This document shows, in pieces, positions 53,508-61,313 of a DNA stretch of 64,000 nt (position 1 is its first letter; each line of letters opens with the position of its first letter). Made by a program: the position numbers and the translations under genes. Below the pieces are notes generated by a model, which was not told the origin of the DNA, did no database searches, and was given only the letters and a program-made list of their open reading frames with translations. Source of the DNA: Peptoniphilus harei (GTDB lineage: Bacteria; Bacillota; Clostridia; Tissierellales; Peptoniphilaceae); contig NZ_UATM01000032.1 in NCBI RefSeq assembly GCF_900454685.1, positions 1,302,001 through 1,366,000 on the forward strand. Reading direction: 5' to 3'.

Positions 53508-56500
53508 TTATGCAACTTCTGAATTGTAATTTATTTCCCTTATAATTCCAAGGATGGAGTTTAAATCATTTCTATTATCCTCAAAAATCTTGCTAATTGA
53601 GCCGAGACTCTTAAAGGGTTCATATTGAAAGTCTCTTGGGTCCAAGTAACCATTCTTCATTATATATTCCATCACAGTTGATAAAAACTTTGATTGAATA
53701 TAATTTAATTTTGTGGACTTGTGAAAGTCTGCAAAAGCTTTTCTCACTGCCTCTTCATCAAGACCATTAATCTTTCTAATGAGTTTTAGAATCTTCATGT
53801 CACCAAATTCTTTTTCATAGTCTTCCCTAGTCCCCAAGTCCTGCCAAAGAATTTTTTCAAGACTAGAGATATCATCCTGACTCAAGATTTCATTCCTATA
53901 AATTTTCTGCAAGACTTCATCGTCCTTGACAGAAATCTTTATATAGTTTTCAACCTTCTCCTTATAAGATGAAAGGTCATTGGCAAAGAACTCGGTCCCA
54001 TGTTCTTCAACAGAGATAATTGTGTCTTCAAAGTCCACATAATATTTAGATTTAGGACCGACCTCAATTAATGGAACAAGATTCCTAATTCGAAGCCTCA
54101 TATCTTCAAGTTTCAAAAAGTCTATGTCCTTCCAGAAGTCTTCACCTGCCACATCAATAATAAAATCTTTCTCATCAAAGACTGCAGGGATATTGCCATG
54201 CTTCATAATGTCATTGCAAGTCTCTCTTATAAGTCTTATTAAGGACTTACTTGTTCCACCTTCAAGTATTGCAAGAGCAAGACTCAATACACTTAAATCA
54301 AACCTTTGAATCATCTCATGGTCCTTTGGCGGAATAATTATTGGTGCGACCTCATCTTCTAATTGAAGAATATCTTGATTGTTTAAGTTAGTCCAAGCCT
54401 CTATCTTCTTAAATTTACTAACGACTTCAATCCTCTTCCTCACTCTAAAGGAGTTTGTATCCAAGGCCCTTATCTCATTAATAAGTTCACTTACGTAGTC
54501 ATCCCTTATTTTCTTATAAGGATCCTCTTGATATTTTAAATTTTGGAGAGCCATAACAATCTTTACTTTACTTGCAAAGATTCTCTCTGAAAGAGACTTA
54601 ACAAGAGGTGGATTAACTACTGGACTTCCATCAGTAAACCTCTTGAAGTTTCCACCATAATCAAAAATCAAGAAGTCCTTCTTATCAAGTCCAGGACCAA
54701 ACAAGTCCTTGCAGAGTCTTGTTCCCCTTCCAATCATCTGCATAAACATAATTCTTGAGAACAAGTCTTTAAAGAAAACTAAGTTCACAACTTCTGGCAC
54801 ATCTATACCAGTGTCAAGCATATTGACAGATATGGCAACTTGCGGAAGCTTATCCTTTACTGAGAACCTGTCAATTAGATCTTGGGCATAGGTCACTGTG
54901 TGAGTTATGACCTGGGCATATTCTGGTCCCTTTTCAGGATACAAGATGTCGAACCTTTCCTTTATAAGTTCAGCGTGCAATTGATTTTTGGCAAAGACAA
55001 TAGTCTTACCTATCTCATTTCCCGATGAATTTTTAATTCCCCTCTCCATCAAGTCATTGATTACAATGTCAACAGTTGAAATACTGTAGACCCATCTGTT
55101 AACATCAGATCCAGAAATATCAAAGCCCTCATCATCTGGTCCAAAAATGCCATCGAATCTCTCCTTCTCTTCAGGAGTCAAGTTGCTATAATGAATTCCT
55201 TCACTAGGAAACTCTAAAACAGTTTCAATCCTATTATAAGGAACTAAGTACCCATCCTTAACAGCTTCCTCATATTCATAAGCATAAGTCGGGTCATTGT
55301 CCTCCAAATGAAAAATTTCATAAGTATTCCTGTCAATGTCATCTCTAGGCGTAGCAGTTAAACCAAGAACCTTGGCATCAAAATATTCAAAGACATCCTT
55401 GTACCTTTGATAGATTGACCTGTGGGCCTCGTCAATAATAATTAAATCAAAATGTCCAACTGTGAAGAGCCTGTCACCCTTGTCATCAAGAACATTGTCA
55501 ATGGAGTTGATCATTGTTTGGTAAGTAGAAAAAATCATCCTACTAGACCTTATGTCCTTGCTGTTTTTCTTGGCCTCAGTTAGGTTTGCAAGACTTAAAT
55601 CAGGCAAGAGAGAGTTGAAATTTCTCATGGCTTGGTTAACTAGGGCAGTCCTATCAGCCAAGAACAAGATGTTGGTTACTGCATTGGCCTTAGTGAGAAT
55701 GTCCACAATAGAAATTGCCGTCCTAGTCTTACCAGTTCCCGTTGCCATAACAAGAAGAGCCGACCTGCGATTATTTCTAAAAGCTTCAATGCTGGCATCA
55801 ACTGCGTCTCTTTGGTAATACCTGTTTGTGATGTCATCATTAATAGAATAACTTGCAAGAGACTTCTTCAAGTGCCTTCGGTCCATTATCCTTTGAAGGT
55901 CATCTTGACTATAAAAACCAGACACAAGCCTTTGACTCTCGTCATCAGTAAACCAAGTTACAAAACCATTGGAATTAAAGTAGAAGGGCCTTCTCCCGTA
56001 TTTCTTCTCCAAGCACTCCGCATAGAGATGGGCCTGGTGGGCTCCAGCCTTTGGGTCAACAGAAGTCTTCTTTGCCTCAACAAGAGCAAGAGGCAGACCG
56101 TCTTTGCCATAGAGGACATAATCAACATAGCCCTTGCCAGAAGTGTTTGGCATCCCATCTATCTCAACTTCAAAGATTACGTTCTTGTTGATTTGCCAGC
56201 CAGCAAGTTCAAGGTCCACGTCAATAAATTCCTTGCGAGTGAGGGCCTCTGTCCTTGGGTCAATCTTATAAGTAATATCAGAATTATTTTGATTTTTATT
56301 TTTATTCTCAACTAATTTCTCTTGAAGATCATCAGGAGTTTCTTGACGTTGGTCCACAAGGGCCTTGTCAACTTCCTCTTCCCTCTTGCGATTAAGGTCT
56401 TCAGTCTCAGACTTATTTAACTTTTCCCTAACACTGTCAAGGCTTGGGATAAGTCCTTCATCATAAGTCCTCTCAACATAAGAGTCTCCATAGCAGTAGT

Positions 56501-56864
56501 CAATCCAGTCAACAAAGGCAAAGAGGTTCCTGAGAGAAGCCACAGCCTTTTGCTTATCAATCTTCTTATTGGTGTGGGTTGCAAGATTGCCCAGCTTAAT
56601 GATGTAGAGAATTAACTCATCAAGTCCTGGGTCGATAATATCTATGAAGTCCTTGTGTCTTGTAAGAGAAGACAAATTGTCCCTGTAGGGCAGGCTAAGG
56701 TCAGTGTCCACCTTGTAGACCCACTTGACTGCAAGTTCTAGGGCACGTCTTGTGGCAGAAGCAGCATTTATTGTAGATATAATAAGAGACCTCTCGGCAT
56801 CAACGCAAGCCTCTGCGAAGTCCTTGTAGTTTTTATTGTTTAATAAGAAATCAAAATTGCCCAC
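53508..56864 (-). CDS. hsdR: Type I restriction enzyme, R (endonuclease/translocase) subunit
   Basis: 1118 aa. The motor and nuclease of a type I system: after HsdS recognition it pumps DNA and cuts far away. N-terminal DUF4145-like helical part (about 1-130), coiled linker, HSDR_N PD-(D/E)XK nuclease with GYVDYVLYGKDG...LVEAKKT (Asp248, Glu263, Lys265), SF2 helicase with MATGTGKT (373-380), LIIDEAHRS, LGLTATPRD and motif VI MIGRGTRLCKDLFGPG, then an EcoEI-like C-terminal domain. Start GTG 56864 behind GGGGAGGTAGAC. Base composition is clearly richer in GC than hsdS. Full length and intact. Confidence 0.95.
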   Translation of the reverse strand: MGNFDFLLNNKNYKDFAEACVDAERSLIISTINAASATRRALELAVKWVYKVDTDLSLPYRDNLSSLTRHKDFIDIIDPGLDELILYIIKLGNLATHTNKKIDKQKAVASLRNLFAFVDWIDYCYGDSYVERTYDEGLIPSLDSVREKLNKSETEDLNRKREEEVDKALVDQRQETPDDLQEKLVENKNKNQNNSDITYKIDPRTEALTRKEFIDVDLELAGWQINKNVIFEVEIDGMPNTSGKGYVDYVLYGKDGLPLALVEAKKTSVDPKAGAHQAHLYAECLEKKYGRRPFYFNSNGFVTWFTDDESQRLVSGFYSQDDLQRIMDRRHLKKSLASYSINDDITNRYYQRDAVDASIEAFRNNRRSALLVMATGTGKTRTAISIVDILTKANAVTNILFLADRTALVNQAMRNFNSLLPDLSLANLTEAKKNSKDIRSSRMIFSTYQTMINSIDNVLDDKGDRLFTVGHFDLIIIDEAHRSIYQRYKDVFEYFDAKVLGLTATPRDDIDRNTYEIFHLEDNDPTYAYEYEEAVKDGYLVPYNRIETVLEFPSEGIHYSNLTPEEKERFDGIFGPDDEGFDISGSDVNRWVYSISTVDIVINDLMERGIKNSSGNEIGKTIVFAKNQLHAELIKERFDILYPEKGPEYAQVITHTVTYAQDLIDRFSVKDKLPQVAISVNMLDTGIDVPEVVNLVFFKDLFSRIMFMQMIGRGTRLCKDLFGPGLDKKDFLIFDYGGNFKRFTDGSPVVNPPLVKSLSERIFASKVKIVMALQNLKYQEDPYKKIRDDYVSELINEIRALDTNSFRVRKRIEVVSKFKKIEAWTNLNNQDILQLEDEVAPIIIPPKDHEMIQRFDLSVLSLALAILEGGTSKSLIRLIRETCNDIMKHGNIPAVFDEKDFIIDVAGEDFWKDIDFLKLEDMRLRIRNLVPLIEVGPKSKYYVDFEDTIISVEEHGTEFFANDLSSYKEKVENYIKISVKDDEVLQKIYRNEILSQDDISSLEKILWQDLGTREDYEKEFGDMKILKLIRKINGLDEEAVRKAFADFHKSTKLNYIQSKFLSTVMEYIMKNGYLDPRDFQYEPFKSLGSISKIFEDNRNDLNSILGIIREINYNSEVA

Positions 56865-56878
56865 GTCTACCTCCCCTC

Positions 56879-58012
56879 TCAGTCCTTAAATAAATTTCCA
56901 GAAAAAGCATCTTGCATAAGAGCGTCAAAAAGTGTTTCCAGTTCAGCAAGAGAAGATCTTAGCTTTTTCTTTTCCTCTTCTATTTTTATTACATAGTCAG
57001 CAAATTTATTTTGTAATTCTATTGGTGGTATTTTAATAGTTTGATTTCTAACTATTTCTTCTTTAACTGCCGGATAACTTGCTCCAGTAGAATTAATTAA
57101 AAGCTTTTTTGTAAATTCCTCAGTTAATACACTATAAAATAAAAATCTTGGGTTTATTTTTTTTATATCTGCTCTTAAAACAGTAAACCCTGTTGATCCA
57201 ATAGCTAAACAAGTACTATTAAAATCAAAATAAGCAATGTTTTTTAAGTTTGGTCTAACATTAGATAGTAATATATCATTTTTTTCTAATATTTGTTTTG
57301 CCCTTCCAGGTCTATCACTTGCTTTTGTTATAATTTTTTCTTCCTTTATCACATTTTTCAAATTATCAATAGATGATATATCATAATATGAAATAGAACT
57401 TTTATTATCTTTTGACAATCGTTTAGGTTTTTCTAAAATCAAGTCATTAATCTTTATTAATTCATACTTCGAATTATCTATAGAAGATAAAAATAAACTT
57501 TCAATTAAATCATTATAGGATTGAATTTGTTTTTTTCTTCTACTCATTAATTCTTCTAATTTTTTTAGGGCATCAACTATTTTCTGCTGATTCTTAATAT
57601 TAATTATTGGAATTTTAAGTTTTAACAAAGCAGGCCTGGAAATATGTGGGATAGTTGCCCCCGTAGTTGTAGCCCTCAAATAGTAATTTTTGCACCTTAA
57701 ATAATATCCTAAGAATTCTGAGGACAAATTATTTTTATATAATCCATTAATTTCTAGAGCAGATATAGTACTTCCAATTGCTCCTTCCAAATTAAAACCA
57801 ATTGTACCAGCATTAGCTCCATCCCAAGCAATTAGTATGTGTTCTTTATTTACTATAATTGCTTTAGAGTCTTCGGTATATTTTAGATTGTCATCATTTC
57901 TTAAATCTTCAATTTGTATATATCTAATTGCTTTTTCTGACTCGTTTGTTGATTCTTCAACTTTTTTTCCTTTAATGATTTTTACTATATCACCTAGTCT
58001 AACCGATTCCAT
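56879..58012 (-). CDS. hsdS: Type I restriction enzyme, S (specificity) subunit
   Basis: 377 aa. Two target recognition domains (about 1-140 and 185-320), each followed by a conserved helix: QQKIVDALKKLEELMSRRKKQ and QNKFADYVIKIEEEKKKL. These set the spacing between the two half-sites and hold the HsdM pair. TRD1 opens MESVRLGDIVKIIKGKKV, TRD2 opens YELIKINDLILEKPKRL. The start is placed at ATG 58012, where AGGTGA is six bases upstream; the stop/start with hsdM is TGATG. The gene is much more AT-rich than hsdM and hsdR, a usual mark of exchange of recognition domains. Target sequence is unknown. Confidence 0.93.
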   Translation of the reverse strand: MESVRLGDIVKIIKGKKVEESTNESEKAIRYIQIEDLRNDDNLKYTEDSKAIIVNKEHILIAWDGANAGTIGFNLEGAIGSTISALEINGLYKNNLSSEFLGYYLRCKNYYLRATTTGATIPHISRPALLKLKIPIINIKNQQKIVDALKKLEELMSRRKKQIQSYNDLIESLFLSSIDNSKYELIKINDLILEKPKRLSKDNKSSISYYDISSIDNLKNVIKEEKIITKASDRPGRAKQILEKNDILLSNVRPNLKNIAYFDFNSTCLAIGSTGFTVLRADIKKINPRFLFYSVLTEEFTKKLLINSTGASYPAVKEEIVRNQTIKIPPIELQNKFADYVIKIEEEKKKLRSSLAELETLFDALMQDAFSGNLFKD

Positions 58013-59481
58013 CACATGTCACCTAGGATCTTTTTTAAGTCTTCAAGCCCATCTTGGATTTCTCTTTCCATGGACTCTATCCTCCCAATAATAACTTGAG
58101 GTGGGTCATATTCCACTTCTTCATATTCTATTTCCTTGTACTTGTTGATGGAAAGGTCGTAGTCATTTTCCGCTATCTCTACCTTGTCAACCATGAAAGA
58201 CTTCCCTGTGCGAGGCTTGTCCTCTTGGTCGCTTAAATTTTTGAAAGCCTCAATTATATCTGGTATGTCGTTGTCTTCTATTGGTGTCCTGTTATCGTTA
58301 AGTGAATAGCCATCTGCTTCCATGTCGTAGAACCAAACATTCTTTGTGTTACCAACCTTATTGGTCTTGACGAAAATCAAAACAGCAGTGGAAACTCCTG
58401 CATAGGGTTTGAAGACTCCACTTGGCATGGAGATAACTCCCCTTAGGTCGTTGTTCTCCACTAATTCCTTTCTCAGGTCCTTGTGGGCCTTTGATGAACT
58501 AGAGAGAACTCCATCAGGAACAATTACTGCTGCCCTTCCTCCAGACCTTAGCATATTTAAAATTAATTCTACAAAGAGAAGCTCGGTCTTCTTTGTCTTG
58601 ATATTGGCCAAGAGGTCGTTGGCAACTGATTCATAATCAAGAGATCCCTTGAAGGGTGGGTTGGCAAGTATAAGTGAATACTTTGCCCTGTCCTTGTTGT
58701 CTTCTGAGAGAGAATCTTGGTATTTGATTTGAGGATTGTCTACATTGTGAAGCATCATATTCATGGCAGAAATCCTAAGCATGGTGTTGTCCATGTCGTA
58801 ACCATAAAACATGTCGTTGTGGAAGTGGTGTGACTTAGTCTGGTCATACATAAAGTCCTTGTCATTGTCACGAAGGTATTCAGATGCCGCAACCAAAAAT
58901 CCCGATGTTCCACAGGCAGGATCGCAAATGACATCTTCGGCATTTGGTTCTACTAATTCAACCATCATCTTGATGATGTGCCTTGGTGTACGGAACTGTC
59001 CATTGGTACCTGATGTTTGAAGTTTTGACAATAGGTATTCGTAAATGTCGCCCTTGATGTCGTTGTCTTCTGTAGGAAGTTGGTCTATAGCTGTCACAAC
59101 TTTTTGCAAGGTTTGTGGTTTATTGATTTGGAAGTTTGCTTCCTTCATGTATCTTGAGAAGGAAGTGTCCCCGTCTTCTCCCTGCAAGTTTTTTATAAAG
59201 GGGAAGATTTCTCCCTGCATGAGTTCAAACATTTCTGTAGCTGACCCAAGATTTTTGAAGACGTGCCACCTGTAGTTTGGCTTGTCCTTTGGGAAGATTG
59301 TCTCAAAGTCTAGGCCCAAAAGATTTGCATCTTCTTCCTTTTGAAGTTGCAGTTGGTCTAGGCCCTTCATAAATAATAAGTATGTAATCTGTTCTATATT
59401 TGTAAGTGGATTTGTCGAACCTTCTGTCCATAAGGTTGTCCAGATTGCGTCCACCTTGTTTCTCAATTCACCTGTTAGCAT
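58012..59481 (-). CDS. hsdM: Type I restriction enzyme, M (N6-adenine methyltransferase) subunit
   Basis: 489 aa. N-terminal HsdM helical domain (about 1-140, LRNKVDAIWTTLWTEG), then the gamma-class methylase with SAM motif I DPACGTSGFLVAAS (187-200), catalytic LANPPFKGS (NPPF 274-277) and the C-terminal HsdS-contact region. With HsdS it methylates host DNA; with HsdR added it restricts. GAAAGGAGTTACT precedes the ATG. First gene of the hsdM-hsdS-hsdR operon, which has its own promoter. Confidence 0.96.
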   Translation of the reverse strand: MLTGELRNKVDAIWTTLWTEGSTNPLTNIEQITYLLFMKGLDQLQLQKEEDANLLGLDFETIFPKDKPNYRWHVFKNLGSATEMFELMQGEIFPFIKNLQGEDGDTSFSRYMKEANFQINKPQTLQKVVTAIDQLPTEDNDIKGDIYEYLLSKLQTSGTNGQFRTPRHIIKMMVELVEPNAEDVICDPACGTSGFLVAASEYLRDNDKDFMYDQTKSHHFHNDMFYGYDMDNTMLRISAMNMMLHNVDNPQIKYQDSLSEDNKDRAKYSLILANPPFKGSLDYESVANDLLANIKTKKTELLFVELILNMLRSGGRAAVIVPDGVLSSSSKAHKDLRKELVENNDLRGVISMPSGVFKPYAGVSTAVLIFVKTNKVGNTKNVWFYDMEADGYSLNDNRTPIEDNDIPDIIEAFKNLSDQEDKPRTGKSFMVDKVEIAENDYDLSINKYKEIEYEEVEYDPPQVIIGRIESMEREIQDGLEDLKKILGDM

Positions 59482-59504
59482 AGTAACTCCTTTCGCATAA
59501 TCTT

Positions 59505-59533
59505 ATTATATCAAAAACGCGAGAAATTTCTCA
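59505..59533 (-). promoter_or_regulatory. Promoter of hsdMSR with a palindrome in the -35 region
   Basis: Perfect TATAAT (59505-59510, minus) stands 24 bp before hsdM. The -35 is not consensus, and its place is occupied by the perfect 12-bp palindrome GAGAAATTTCTC (59521-59532). This looks like an operator or activator site, though an AT-rich chance palindrome cannot be excluded. Confidence 0.5.
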
Positions 59534-59627
59534 TTTATGGTGCATTTCTTTCTTTTTTTATGAAGAACTTAATGATTATTTTTTAATTTATCAAGTGACA
59601 AGATTTACTTAGTCTATAAAATTTTTT

Positions 59628-59656
59628 AAAAAAAAATAACCCGACATAGTCGAGTT
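59628..59656 (-). terminator. Terminator after the broken ATPase gene
   Basis: Minus strand AACTCGAC-TAT-GTCGGGTT (59649-59656 with 59638-59645, one G-U) followed by ATTTTTTTTT. The stem includes part of the stop codon. The stretch from here to hsdM (59482-59627) holds only the hsdM promoter. Confidence 0.85.
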
Positions 59657-60251
59657 ATAATTCTTCATCAAATAATAAGTTCATCATTCTTTCAGGGTCA
59701 TCTAAGAATGCTTTGGTCACACTATAGGAATCTGTTTCTTTATAAGTTGTCCTCTCCAGTCCATTTTCGTTAAACTCGTAGATATCTGCATTGGGATAGG
59801 CGAGGATAATTGGAGAGTGACTTGCAATTATAAATTGTGAGTCTTTTTTCACTAGTTCATCTATTACACAGAGGAGAGACATTTGTGATGTTGGTGAAAG
59901 TGCTGCCTCAGGTTCGTCTAGAAGATAAAGTCCCTTGGGTCTAAATCTATTTATGATTAAAGACCTAAAGCTCTCGCCGTGGGATTGATCATGAAGTGAC
60001 TTTCCACCATAAGAATCATAAAAATTTGTGGGACCAGACACTGCCAATTCTTCAACTTCTGTTGCGACGTTATAAAAGGATTCGGCCCTAAGAAAAAATC
60101 CATCCTCTTCTCTCCTTGGTCCCCTGGCTATTTCTAATAAGCTCCCGAGTTCTGAATGAGTTTCTTTTGTTGAAAAATTAAAATTTTTGGACCCACCTTC
60201 TGGGTTTAGACCCAGCGCAATAGCTATGCCTTCTAAAAGAGTTGACTTACC
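59655..60251 (-). pseudogene. Predicted AAA-type ATPase (COG3910-like), 5' end lost at the Walker A codons
   Basis: The open frame on the minus strand runs from GKSTLLEGIAIALGLNPEGG at 60251 to the stop at 59655 (198 codons). Seen: the last part of Walker A (GKST), SHGESFRSLIINRF (signature-like), LYLLDEPEAALSP (Walker B), IIASHSPIILAYPNADIYEF (H loop). Family members are about 240 aa and begin some 40 residues before GKST with the missing N-xxx-GxxG half. Directly upstream of the GGT codon is an in-frame TAG, then unrelated AT-rich DNA. No good start codon with a ribosome site lies in the remaining frame, so it is probably inactive. The cut at the P-loop is best explained by insertion of the element to the right. 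A shorter 130-codon frame (to 60047) is only part of this gene. Confidence 0.85.
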
Positions 60252-60273
60252 CTACAATGTCAAGCAATTGTTA

Positions 60274-60307
60274 CATAAAATTAGACGATATTTCTATCGC
60301 CTAATTT
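60274..60307 (-). terminator. Terminator after the KilA-N gene, near the element end
   Basis: Minus strand AAATTAGGCGATA-GAAA-TATCGTCTAATTT (60295-60307 with 60278-60290), a 13-bp stem with one G-U and a GAAA loop, followed by TTTTATG. It lies 13 bp past the KilA-N stop and about 25 bp from the element boundary. Confidence 0.78.
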
Positions 60308-60320
60308 ATATACAAAACTT

Positions 60321-61124
60321 TTATTTTAACTTTTTTATACGTTCACTTTCTGTTAGAATCCTCATTTGTTCAATAGCAATTGCATTTAATTTTTCTATCC
60401 TTTCAGTTGCATCCATTCCCTCATTTATAAAAACAGCATTTAAGTTCTCAAGATTTGATAAACACACTAATTGTGATATATCAGCATAGTCTCTCATATT
60501 TCCTTTTAACTCCGGATTACTTTCACGCCATTCTTTTGCTGTCATTCCAAACAAAGCTACATTTAATATATCTGCTTCACTTGCATAGATATAGTTTATT
60601 CTTTCCTTTGATAATTTTTCAGGGACAAGATTATTCTTAATTGCATCTGTATGAATTTTGTAATTTATCTTTGCTAAATTCCTCTTGATATCCCAACCTA
60701 ATTGTTTTTGTTCTTCTTCTTTTAAGCGCTCAAACTCTTTAATAAGATAGAGCTTAAAATAAGGTGATACCCACGACGCAAATTCAAAAGCTATGTCTTT
60801 ATGTGCATATGTTCCACCATATCTTCCTGCTTTGGCAATAATTCCGATAGAATTCGTCTTATTGACCCATTGTTTAACCGATAAAATAAAACGATTAAAA
60901 CCTGCTTCATTTTTAATTCCCTCGAATTCGGTGGAATTAAAATTCGCATTATACATTTCTTCCCATATTCCTAAAAATTCAATTGTATTTTTATTCCTTA
61001 GCCATTTTTCTATCAGTGCCACACCATTTTCAACATTTCTAACCATGTCGGTTAAAGAAATATAATCTCTATTATCTATGGCAATAATGCTAATTTCTGA
61101 TCCTTCCACATTTATTTTAGACAC
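60321..61124 (-). CDS. KilA-N domain protein
   Basis: 267 aa. KilA-N domains (phage and mobile element DNA-binding/antirepressor-like modules) show here as ISIIAIDNRDYISLTDMVR, then VALIEKWLRNKNTIEFLGIWE, and the hallmark GRYGGTYAHKDIAFEFASWVSPYFKLYLIKEF (about 115-145; only landmarks quoted). The C-terminal half is helical with TAKEWRESNPELKGNMRDYA, a DUF-like motif often paired with KilA-N. I place the start at GTG 61124, as GAGGTGATTTTT precedes it; an upstream in-frame ATG at 61148 overlaps that site. A -10-like TATAAT sits at 61159-61164. Function in the element is unknown: regulator, antirepressor or defence are possible. Confidence 0.85.
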   Translation of the reverse strand: MSKINVEGSEISIIAIDNRDYISLTDMVRNVENGVALIEKWLRNKNTIEFLGIWEEMYNANFNSTEFEGIKNEAGFNRFILSVKQWVNKTNSIGIIAKAGRYGGTYAHKDIAFEFASWVSPYFKLYLIKEFERLKEEEQKQLGWDIKRNLAKINYKIHTDAIKNNLVPEKLSKERINYIYASEADILNVALFGMTAKEWRESNPELKGNMRDYADISQLVCLSNLENLNAVFINEGMDATERIEKLNAIAIEQMRILTESERIKKLK

Positions 61125-61158
61125 AAAAATCACCTCACAATATCTCATTTTAACTATA

Positions 61159-61164
61159 ATTATA
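61159..61164 (-). promoter_or_regulatory. -10 element before the KilA-N gene
   Basis: Perfect TATAAT on the minus strand, 34 bases before the GTG start; no good -35 is visible. The rest of the gap to the recombinase stop (61165-61313) is AT-rich, with no other recognisable feature. Confidence 0.4.
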
Positions 61165-61313
61165 TCATTTTTTTGTTTGTTCCTAAATATTTACCCTATC
61201 AACTCATAGTAAACAGTACTATTTATTTCCGCAAATTTTCTCGTCATTATTTACATTTTGGCGTATTAAAATTAAAGTTGGCGAGATTATGAGTTACTTT
61301 TAATACTATCCAT

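Noticed and set aside
55812-56315. 167-codon plus-strand open frame inside hsdR
   Set aside because: Antisense to well-conserved HsdR motifs; a shadow frame.
59655-60047. A complete small gene of 130 codons
   Set aside because: The frame continues upstream without a stop to the Walker A remnant at 60251, so this is only the C-terminal part of a broken ATPase gene.
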